From Patiria pectinifera (lineage: Eukaryota > Echinodermata > Asteroidea > Valvatida > Asterinidae): DNA of 64,000 nt. The stretch covers positions 20,233,513 to 20,297,512 of the forward strand of contig CM057147.1 in the NCBI GenBank assembly GCA_029964075.1, given 5' to 3'. The number at the start of each line of letters is the position of its first letter. The stretch's first letter is position 1. Under the pieces are notes generated by a model, which was given only the letters and a program-made list of their open reading frames with translations, was not told the DNA's origin and did no database searches. The position numbers and the translations under genes were made by a program. Shown in pieces: positions 22,701 through 34,700 of this stretch.

Positions 22701-25700
22701 AATGTTACTATGGAAATGCCTTGCACTAGTCAACCTATATATGGGATGTTTGGGCGAGTCTTATTGCCTATCAGTGAACTCCAGTTTGGCGGGAACGTTT
22801 TCACAGCTCGTCGCATTGGTGGTGACACGCCGTCGTCATGACGATCTACCTGTCCGTCTTGTGCTACACAAGTTCCCACGCTCTTATTTGGGCAAGGAGC
22901 CAAACCAGCCAGACCAGTTTCGCGCCAGGCATCGTGTGGAGTTGCCGACGGCTGTTTAATGTGCAGGCTGTTGGGCTGAAACGTAACGCGGAGTTCGCGA
23001 ACCTCATGCTCAGCTAGCTAGCTGGCTGTGCTGCCGTCGTGATCCCTGTATCAATGGATGGGCCAACATGTAAAAGGTCGCATGGGAGCTGACTTCAAGC
23101 GCGATTGTACAGTACAACGTGTACATGTACATACATGTACATGTGCATTTACATGTAGTTATGTACTGAACGTTTATGTTGTTCTATATCATGTATGATT
23201 GCATTTTTACTCCCCATGGAATTCTGAAGCCTTTTTGTTTTCTTTATTGTGTTCGGGTGAACTCATAAGTCTGAAATAAAGCAATTTTGAGGGGGGGGGG
23301 TGTGGATTTGGCATGCTTGTACATTATTATTATCCTTTTTTTTAATATCTCAGAATTGTTAATTTAAATGCCAGTCTATCTAAAGAATTTGAAAATAAAA
23401 CTTATACACAAATCCTATTACAACTTTCTTCTCGTCAAAGATCGCCATTAGGGTCTATACATTTCTAATATGATTGCTCTTTTACACTGAAGTTCAATGA
23501 GTAAATAAATATGAAATTAGTAAGTTACTTTATTATTGCATCATCGAACTCAAAGTTCACCAAGATATTATGTTGAATATGAGCTGGGCGGCAGGGTTTT
23601 GATTTATGAACGAGAATCAAAACTATAATTATTGTAATATACACTGATTACCTTAAATTGTATGATAATTGATACACATCGAAGTGAATTGGGCATAATA
23701 ATAATGGGAATGTAGGCACTACACGTATCATGGGCGGCTGCAGAGTTGATCTGCTACTGCTACAGTACTATATAGGCAAGATGATTAGTACACCAACAAC
23801 ATGTAGACTCATCTGATCTACGATGTGAAGACTCAGTCGGCCAAGGAAGGCAAAATTCTGCACCTCGTTCGTGTCATTTCTCACTGGATACGGGTGCTTC
23901 ATTGCATTTGGTGATGGACTCTGCAATGTTCGCGGGAGCCCTATCACACAATGTTCCCATAACCTCAGTGCATTGTTCAGCCTGGAGCTGACTATTAACG
24001 GTGCGTGCTCATGCATTGCGTGCTCATGCATTGCGTGCTCAAAATGGGAAAGTCCCGAGTTATTTACATGGCTGTTCATGTACATGAATTATTGTCATTC
24101 AGGCCGACAGCGTAAACGAAATAAACTAATAAAAAGCTGCGAATATTTTCCACAATAAATATACTGTACTGAATATGGGTAAGTTTAGTTGAACAGCTAC
24201 TTTCACGAAACTATTACTGTGGTGAATTTCACGAGTGAGCTGTTTTTCTCAACGCCATCCATCATCTACGAGAAACGTGAGGGTGTTTTTTTCTCGAAAT
24301 TGTCTGAGTGCGTCCAGCCGCCCACAAACATTTTGGCACATTTCCCGGGGTTGGATTGCGAGGGTGGAACGACTGCTTCTCGCTCACGGGAGCTATTATA
24401 AATGTGTCTAGTGTGCACGGTTGCTGGGGTGGCGGTGGGGCGAAAACCTCCCGCGGGAATTTCTCATGAGTTTATTTACCGGGAATTGGTCTGTATAGTT
24501 TGGAAAGGATGATCAGAACGCGGATGCCTTTATGTTCATCTATATACTAGATCTGGTGACAAAAAAATTATAAAACTGTCTTATCAACTTCTTATTTCAA
24601 TCCAGAAATTTGCAGAATCGCATCACCATGCCTGCTGAACAGTACGATCACTTAATATGGGTACAATGTACAGTCGAGTCAATTGAAAATGTGGTGCCGA
24701 TAAAGGGGTTTAATGGACAAAGGTTTTTTTTATCAACTGATCTGAAACTACCTCCCTGGTCCGACTTCACTTTTTGAAAAGTATGAGTCTGTATCAAAGA
24801 AATGAAAAGGACTTTAGTGCGTGTTTGGATAACTTCTATTGGGGTTTGTAGAAATCAGCAACCTCTGGAAGCAACCCAGAAAATTCATCCATGGTGTGGT
24901 ACTGCACCAAGGAGCATAGAGCATGGAATGCAAGGACGAACTTGTTCTTTTATTTACGTCTTGTGTCAAACTACATCAACTAGTATTTGTGTGCTTCTCT
25001 ATGGTTACGATGCGTCGAGCCGGTTGATTTCGTTGACAGCTACGGCGCCGCGGACTTCGCGAACCTGTGCTACCGTCGTGATCCCTGCATCAATACATCA
25101 ACCAACGTGTAAGGGTCGCAGGGGGAACTGACTCTAGTGCTATGCTGCAGCACAGATGCGCACACTAATCTTGTAGACTATCTATTGTGTACCGTCCAAG
25201 CCACTGCATGCTATGCGTGTACTTCACTACTTGTTTATGTTGTTCTGAAGGCTCAATACAAATGTAATTACTTTTTTTCCCCTTCTCGTCGTCGAATCCT
25301 CCAGCATTTCTTTTTACTATAAGTGGGCACAAGTCATATGGAGGTCTTGATATTTTTACGGCTTTGTTTTGTACGACACCGACAGTAAACGAAATAATCT
25401 AATAAAATAATACATTTTTTTCACAATAATTGTTTTAATCAACATGGGTAATATGGTTAAAAAAAAAATTCACGAAACCATTTCTTTTTCGAGACTTCCA
25501 TGAATGGGAGCGGTTTTATTTTTTATTTCAAATTCACTTATTATTCTTCAAAGATGTTGGATTAGGGCGTCCGACGAATATCATTTTTAGCAAAAAATAA
25601 AATTATCCTATTTTGTATCACCATGATGAAAATTACACAACAAAATCAATGAAGTTTGAATCAGCTAGCTTCATAGGTGTTGCATTTTGGAGTTACAACA

Positions 25701-28700
25701 ATTTAAATGGCCGAATTTGGAGTTTCAATTCAGTGAGGTTTACATTATACTTGTATACTTTAAGCATGTTTTAAAAATCTTAATTCTGTTCCGGGAAAAA
25801 AAAATCCAAATGGTCACAATTTATGGCCAACCGTCCGTTTTTCCCCTTCACACTGCGCCAGACCAGCCGTCCCTTCGGAATGCCTTGATATCGGCGCCCA
25901 ATATACGCAGTCAGTAGTTCCAAAGGAACGGGCATTATTAATCTGAGCACACGTTGCGCTGGAAGTCAGGTCCCATGCAACCTTTATACGTTGGTCGATG
26001 TATGTTGACACGGGGAACACGACGGCAGCACAGCTGAGGTTCGCGAACTCCGCGTAGCCTGATACAACCTGTACAGTAAACAGCCGTCGGCAGCTCCAAA
26101 CGACGCCCGCATGTGGTGCAAAAGGATTCTGGTCAGTTTGGCTACTCGCCAAAATATAAGGGCGTGGGAACTTGAAATTGTCACCGGCGCTGCGCAAGAC
26201 AGACAGGTTTATCGTCATGACGACATTTCACCACCAATGAGATGAGCTGGGAAACGTTCGCGCCAAACTGATTTGATTGATAGACAATAAGACCCGCCCA
26301 CACATCCCATATATAGGTTGTCTTGCGCAAGGCATATCTATAGAAACAATGTTGCCAAGGATATTTTAGTGACGTGTGGGCTTCGTAAAAATTCATGAGT
26401 GACAGTTTCTGTACTTCCCGATAGAGAGTTGATCAACAGTTGTCTTCAGTTTATTCGCATTTCTTTCCAAACTCGTTTCGGTTCATTTTCAAACCGAAGG
26501 TAATAAAAATAATTACATGTACAATGTATTTCAATCATTTAATGTTTCATTTACTTGAATGAACCGTGTTAAGCATAATACCGTAATTTAGGTTCCCGGG
26601 TAGTATTGTAAAAAAAGTATTAAAATAATTATTACACTTAATGGAGAGAAACGTTTTTGAAACGATCTTTTAAAACGATCTTTCGTGTTTTTACGTTAAT
26701 TTGTTTCTGGACAATTGGTGTTTCCTTCAACTTTATTTTTGACAATTGAGTGATTGCATTATATAATACGGAAACATCTAAATAATACCAAAACAGAAAG
26801 TTGTCCAAATATCCGTTCGGTTGTTTGACTAATTCCTGCAATAAAAAAATCGACATTTCACATGCTACTTCTGGACACTGATTGCGAACAGTCTCTGGAA
26901 AATACATCTGCACGCATGTTCGCTGACTTCGCGTTATGATAATAAGACGGGCAAGTGCTGTGAATTATTCAGTACGGCCATTAACATAACAAAGGCGCAA
27001 GTTTCGCGCTACCTCATTAACTTGACCACGGATGGATGAGTAGCTCCGCGAAGTTCGCAAACTGGCTAGCTCTTTGGATATTCGCGAAGTTCGCGAACAC
27101 TTCGCGAAGTCAGTTTTGAAGGCTGCCCTTACACTACGTGGGTTAATGTTGAATATATTGCGTACACTGACCTGCAAAATGTTCAACACATTTTAATTTG
27201 CCTAAACAAAAGGCACGTTTGCTTTTTCACACGATTCGGGACAAGTGTGGCCAAGTGGTTAGGGTTCGTGACTCATGATCAGAAGGTCATGGGTTCGAAT
27301 CCACCTGCTGGCCTCATGTTTTGACCTTGGGTAAGCCACTTCATCCCCACTTGCCTCTCTCCGCCCAGGAGTACAAATGGGTACGGGCATTAGCTGGGGA
27401 GTAACCTGTGATCCGGCATCCCATCCAGTGGGTAACAAAAATTTTCTCAGCCGTTTCATACCACTAAAACCAGCAGCTTGAGGCGCTGGTACATAACATG
27501 CCTTCGGCTCGAAAAGTTGTAGCTGCTTCCAACCAATTCAGCTTCTTCTACGAGTAAGGATGATTAGCACCCCACATTTATTTATTATTTAAACCTTCTA
27601 GAAAACGTAAAGCCAGACGGACACATTTTCCTACTCACCACTGTGGTGTATTACTAGCAGCTTCTTGTAATGTCTGGTAGGCTAGATTAACAAGACACTC
27701 TATGCTTTCACTGACTGCACACTCAGGCAGTGCAAAGATACCCTCGCTCACGTGGCACTTGTCCTGAAGGAAGACAAAGAAGAGCAAGAATTTCAAATTT
27801 GACATTTTGTCCTAAACATCATCTTGAAAGCATGTTCCACGTCATCCTGTGTCAACTGTCATCAAAGCGTTGTCTCAGAGCAGACTGTCGAATCCCTAAA
27901 GTTTTTCCCAAGTTTTTTTGTTACTTTGCATTTAAGTTGTTCAGTTTACACTGCAAGTGTCCTCACTGAAATTACATATTAAATGGTTTCATATTAAATA
28001 TATTTTCAATACAATAAGCTCATTCAACGTAAATCAAGAATATTTCAATTAACCCTAACCCCCTACGCCCTTTTGGCTAGGAACCATTCTCAATCCTGCA
28101 ACATCCTCCAATTGCCACCATGTGAAAATTTGATTTGGCCTCAATCTTCCAAAATCATTCATTATGTCTTGAATTACTGCAGTGGAGGGGTGACCATTGC
28201 TTCAATCCTTCAAAATCCTCCAACAATCACTGTTATGGGTTGAGGCAGTGCTGATGACATTCAGAAGCAGTGCGGATGATATCCAGCATAATGCAGGGCT
28301 CAATTATACATGGCTGAACATACACACCGCTGGGCACAGCCTACAAACTCGACATAATGCATCCTCCAAAATCAAGCCTTTTGGCCATTCTGTCCCAATC
28401 CTCTACAACCGCCTGGAGGATTGAGGACTGAGGAGGGTTGTGGTTTAATGATTTCAAATTGCAAGAACTTCTTGAAGCAAGATAAGAACGCCAAAATTGA
28501 ATCCAGTTTAGTCTTGAAGCACACAATTTCCAACAAATTCTAACCTTGGCATCTTGTTTTTGATCTTTGACGTCCTTGTTGTCAACCTTCATTGTACCGA
28601 CTCTCTTTGTATTGTGCAGCTCTCTCTTCATCAGCTTGCGGGCTTCAACTATCAGCTCTTGACACTTTCCAAAAAGAAAATAAACAGAACATAAAAAATG

Positions 28701-31700
28701 TAAGGGATGTAGTCCAATCCATCACAAGTCCAGTCACAAGTCCAGTCACAAGTCCAGTCACAGGTCAATCACAAACCCAGTCACAAGTAAAATCACAAGT
28801 CCAGTCACAAGTCCATCACAAGTCCATTCACAAGTAAATCACAGGTAAATTACAAGTCCAGTAACAAGCTCAGTCACATGTCCAGTCACAGGTCAATCAC
28901 AAGTCCAGTCACAAGTAAATCACAAGTAAATCACAAGCTCAGTCACAGGTCAATCACAAGTCCAGTCACAAGTAAATCACAGGTAAATTACAAGTCCAGT
29001 AACAAGTGAATCACAAGCTCAGTCACAAGTCCAGTCACAGGTCAATCACAAGTCCAGTCACAAGTAAATCACAAGTAAATCACAAGCTCAGTCACAAGTC
29101 CAGTCACAGGTCAATCACAAGTCCAGTCATAGGTCAATCACAAGCCCAGTCACAAGAAAATCACAGGTAAATTACAAGCTCAGTCACAAGTCCAGTCACA
29201 GGTCAATCACAAGCCCAGTCACAAGTAAATCACAGGTAAATTACAAGTCCAGTAACAAGTAAATCACAAGCTCAGTCACAAGTCCAGTCACAGGTCAATC
29301 ACAAGTCCAGTCACAAGTAAATCACAAGTAAACCACAAGCTCAGTCACAAGTCCAGTCACAGGTCAATCACAAGTCCTTTCACAAGTAAATCACAAGTAA
29401 ATCACAAGCTCAGTCACAAGTCCAGTCACAGGTCAATCACAAGTCCAGTCACAAGTAAATCACAAGTAAATCACAAGCTCAGTCACAAGTCCAGTCACAG
29501 GTCAATCACAAGCCCAGTCACAAAAAGTCTCCAGCACAAAACCAGGGTCACTTGAGCCAATTGTTGTAAACCAGGACGTTGTGTTCATTGGGAAGGACAT
29601 TGAACATACGCTTTCCAATGATGTATAGAATGTTGGAATCCGACAAAATCTGATGGAGTTACAGCTTTTTTGGTTCCCAATTTTCATCACTATTCTATGT
29701 ATTATAGGCTGTATCTCAGAACACAGCTAAGTGCTGGAAGGTCCCATACAAAGTTCCAGATGGGACCAAACAAACTGAATGATGCCATTCAAGAAATGTT
29801 CCCACAACATATTTAGAAGTAACTAACATTAAAAAAAAATCACCTTTTTGTTAGCAAAGTGGATATTGACATCTCTGGCGTAGGTCAGCAGGGGAGAAGC
29901 AGTTTCTGCAATAAACCCTGAAACAGAAAGATCTCTGACATTATTTATAAGTTTCAAGGCAGTATTTTATTATATTTCTTTCGCATGATTATTTGTTTTG
30001 GTTTGTTGTTTAAACTGCTGACTGACCTGTTTTCCGGAGAGAAGCTTCAAATCCCTCGGTAGCCGTGATGACAGCTTTGTACTCATTGAGCTGAAATGGT
30101 GAATACGATGCAATCAGAAAAATATCTTTTTTATCATACATTATTCTAGGGCTGTGTCCAATACACCAAATAGTTCAATATGCAAACATCAACCGAATAT
30201 CCGAATAGCATTTTTGTTTTCGATTGAATAGACAGGCATGCAACTGAGAATTAAGAAAAAATGAGGAATTTCCAAACCAAGATTTTGTACTGTACTTTTC
30301 AATTTGTAACATGGCATTCATGAGAAGTAAAAAAAAAGGAGGAAATCAGCGGATCCGAGGAAAACTTGCATGTCTGAATAGATCTAAGACACCTGGCTCC
30401 CATAGGAAAGCGCACATGTAAACAAAGTGTGACGTCATTATGACTAAGGTCTATTTCATTATTGAAAACCTCACAATTTGGTGTTTAAGGTTTAAGTAAG
30501 ATTTTAAAATAAACTTTCCCAAAAAAATTCAGCAAAAAAAACCAACACTTATTCGAAGATGACAATACAGATAACAAATCCTTAAATAAGCAATGCCATA
30601 TTTTTTTTTCAAGATAAACCCTGAAGAATGGTTTAAGAAAGTAATGCTGTGTGGCTACCTTGGAGCTGCTTGTGGGTATCGAGTGCACCAGACAATGTGT
30701 GATGATACACTTGGACAGCTCTGGCCAGATGTATTCTCCTGTAAAGATCAAAGAAACATTTGGTTACAAACCTAATTTATGCGTCAGAGGGACAAAATGA
30801 AGCAGCACAATTAATTCACTCCCTAGGCATTTTTGCTGGGATGCAACCTCAATCCAGCAAAATCCTCCAACTGCCTCCATGTACAAATTGCATACATCCT
30901 CAATCCTGCAAACTCCTCCATTATTTCTTGAATGTTATTATTATCATTATTATTATTATTAATCATTTCTGCCAATGAAACTAAGGATTCCTCAAAAGGA
31001 AATGGAAATGTGTAAACAACATATGGACAAAACTGGGGGAAAAGAATAAAAGGGAGAAAATAAATTCTTACAAACAACAAAAACAAAAGCTGTTCCCGAT
31101 TTGCTAATGAGATTGTTCCTACCTAGCATAGCCATCAGCGTTGTGTTTTCGTCCCCGTTTTTACCCTCTGTCTTGAGGCTAAGTAACGGCCCACTCAGTG
31201 CTTTCAGTATTGCCAGTGTGCTCTTGTACACAGCTACGGGATCGGACGGCTCCTCAGAGCTCTTGGGTAGCACCTTGAATCCAACGGTGGTTGACTGCGA
31301 CTGCAAAGAAGATGTTAGCACATACATTCACTAAACGCACAAAAACAGTTTTGCTTAGGAGGGCCATGGCCTTGTGGTCTAGAGCATTGAATTCATGGTC
31401 TGTGAGTAATTCTGCAGGTTGCGGGTTCGAGTCCAGCCTGTGGCTACGGTGCCTGTGCCTTTGGGCAAGGCACTTTGTCACTCATTGCTTCTCTCCACCT
31501 AGGAGTGAATGGGTACCTGTGAGGGCAGAGATGGTTATTGAGATTGACTTGAACTGCTTTGTGCCGAACTGGCAGCATCAAGCTATTTACTCCCTAGGGA
31601 GCTGAGATGGTATTTGAAATGTTTCATTGGCCCAATTAGCAGGTTATAATGATGTAGCACTTTATTAGGAAAAACAGGTTATCAGTCAAAATGTCATTGC

Positions 31701-34700
31701 TTGGACTGTTTCCCAGCTGATTTTTTTGCTTACCAAAAAATTAGTAAGCAATGTTTTCTGCTTAATAGCAGCTCTATGAAATTTGTCTTAGTGCTTAACA
31801 TGTTATTCTCTGCTAACAGAGGATGTGTCCATTACAGGGAGATCATGAGCAGCCGGCACAGCAAGGAGCTTACAATTTATGGGACAGCATTTGCTTAAAT
31901 TGTGACGCAACAATAGAAAGCATCAGCAAATCTATGCCAGGAGGCAGCGTTGTTTACTAAGTTGGCACAATTTTCCAATAATAATAACAACAAAAGTGGG
32001 TATTTATAAAGCGCCTGATCATTGCTCAAGGCGCTACATCATTATTACCCCTGCTCATTGGGCCAATGAAATATTCCAATATCATCTCAACTCCCTGGGG
32101 AGTATACAGCTCGATGCAGCCTGTTAAGCAGAGGAAGCTAACTCAATCACAGTAACCATCTCTGCCCTCACAGGTACCCATTTACTCCTGGGTGGGGAGA
32201 AGCAATGAGAGACAAAGTGCCTTGCCCAAGGGCACACGCACCATGATCCCAGGCTGGACTCGAACCCACAACCTGCAGCTTTTACCTGCAGACCACGAAT
32301 CCAATGCCCTTAACCACGAGGCCACAGCACTCCACGTAGCTGCTGGCAAAACCCGACTGAGAAACCCACACCCAACAGCGTAAAGGGCTGATTTTCTGTG
32401 CCTATTAACTTTGAATGCTTATAAACTTGTATAATTTGTATAATACTCATGTCTTCTTGTTCTAGTGAAAAAAAATAAAAATGTACCTGTAACTTAAGAC
32501 TTACTTGAAAATAACATTACCTTTTTAGCCGCGTTAATTGCTGGCGCAACATTTGACAATGTCACAACTGGCTTCAGAATATACTCCATCAGTTTCTTTC
32601 CTGAAAATGGAAAATTGACAATAATTTTGTTCAAATAAGTCAATTTGCAACTGATTTCAAAGGACTGAAAAGATACAATGAGCAAAGTCTGTTTCAAATG
32701 TGAATTCAAAATTCAAATTCGTTCTGCCAATGTTTTTTTGGTTTATCAAAGCTCGGTTTTGAAAAACAGTCACAAAGAGAGGACAAACATTTAAGAAACT
32801 CACCGAAAACTTGCATTTTGCTCTTCAGAATTCCGACCTGCTTCATGGCATTGACAGTCACCGAAGCATTTTCACTGTGAACTGGTTAAAAAAAGTGCAA
32901 AACAAAATTTACTTCTGGGTGGGGAGAAGCAATGGGTGTCAAAATGTCATGTGCACGGACACACGCACGGCACCGCTACCCCAGGTTGGACTCGAACCCA
33001 CAACCTACAGAACTTGAATATGATACTCCAGACCACATGCAATAGCGTCCCACGTCTTGTTGACCTACCGACTTTGACTTGGACTTGGCTGACGTTGGTC
33101 AGGGTGACGGGTTCTTTGGCATGGGGTATGGTCCAGACAGTCATGGCAGACCAGGCCTCTCCTAGATGATGCAGCAGCGTCTCTTGGTTCACTCGCAGCT
33201 CAGACTAAAACGGTGAAAAAAACTCTTATCAGCAATGTCTCTTTCTGGCTGGCAAAATTCAACAACGTCACCCCAACTGACCTATCGCCGTCTGCGAGTT
33301 AGCCACGCCCCTTTAGACAACCCTATGGAATATTTGTACACTACGTTTTGTTGTCTCAGATTATGCGAGTTCCGCGTCAATTCATGAAGCTGAATGGACA
33401 CAACTCTAATGCCTTTCTAACAAGATAGGTCAATTCACTTTCTGCATCCTCACTGGCCTGCCACAAGTAAACAGACAAAGGATAAGCTCCTTACCCTTAG
33501 AGCCTTGACAATTTTCAGCTCACAGTATCCGTCTTCAATGAGAACATTCAAATCAGATTTCTGCAGGAAAAAGATAATCAAAATACATATGCATAGTACA
33601 ATTCGATTACAATGGATTCAAAGTTTACAATCACAACCTGAAATTTGTCATTTTAAAAGCAAACTTCTTACAGAAAAGTACTTTGCATTCCTTTTCAAAC
33701 AAACTGAATTTGGAAAATGTACACCAAGTCTCATTTTAAATTGATTGGAAAGTTACTTTCATTTGTCTTTTACCAATTCATTGATGGCATCGGCTGCTTG
33801 CAGGAACTCACTGTTCTGGACGAAACTCTGAAAGTCTGTCAGTAAACTGTTAACCTGTCAAACAAAACGGACGGACAAATCATTAATTGTCAGGAAAGCG
33901 TGGTTTCTTGACATGAAGAGGGTGAATGAAATTAAGATGAACAAACTGACTTGTTAATAATGATTTTTTACGTCTGACCGTAATTTCATCCTCTAAATTG
34001 AGTCTACACCATGGAATCACAAGATAAAAAGGTGGTGCTTATAACGGTGATTGTGTTGTGGTTTAGGTCAAGTAAGGCCTGTTCTGGACACAGTGCTATT
34101 GCCGTGCTGAACTCAAGTAATTTGACTTCTTTAAATTCGGCCCGGCTATAACACGGCATTTAGAACCATTTGGTTCGGCAAATTGACTTCGGCACGTCAT
34201 TATCTTTTAGGCTCAAAAGGGCTGCTGCGATGTTGTCGTTCTGTGTGGCAGCTGCACGGTACTGGTCTAAACGCCGAGCCATTGCCATGCAGACCTCAAT
34301 TGAGCTGTAAGTTGGGGCAAACATTTTAGGAATGGACTCCCTCACAATACCCTCTCTCCTGTCCGCTCATATTGGGTGAAATTGGCGCAAACAGTTTGAA
34401 TGTTCTTTGAAGTGCTTTAACCTGGCCAGTTACTCCAGGTTCATTCAGGTTCCACTATTAGGTTTGGCATTTAGAGTTACTGCCATGCTGTAGACGAGCT
34501 AGTGCTGCAATCGGTTTAATTAAGTTTGACGCAGAAGTAGAACGGGCCTTAGAGTCAAGAGTATTTTGGTCAATTCCAAATGACTTCTGCAATCTAAGGC
34601 CCACAGAAAGGCTCCGATTTCTGGTATGGAGCTTGCCCCAAAAGTTGTGCGGCGACGCATTTTTTTTCCCTCCCAACTTTTTTTTTCTTAAAATGTCGGC

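Larger units (their letters stand above)
21573..27128. mobile_element. 5.56-kb TTCGCGAA-rich inverted-repeat DNA transposon, non-autonomous
   Basis: The left end GGGCAGGCTTCAAAACTGAG and the right end, read in reverse, GGGCAGCCTTCAAAACTGAC are terminal inverted repeats. TTA flanks both ends (21570-21572 and 27129-27131). Subterminal stretches carry TTCGCGAA/GCGAAGTTCGCGAA words on both sides, and a second inverted pair (GCGCCTTTGTTATG) lies near 21687 and 26987. Internally, about 22675-23010 and 26030-26400 form a further long inverted repeat. I see no transposase frame. The TWA-type duplication suggests PIF/Harbinger affinity. Confidence 0.82.
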
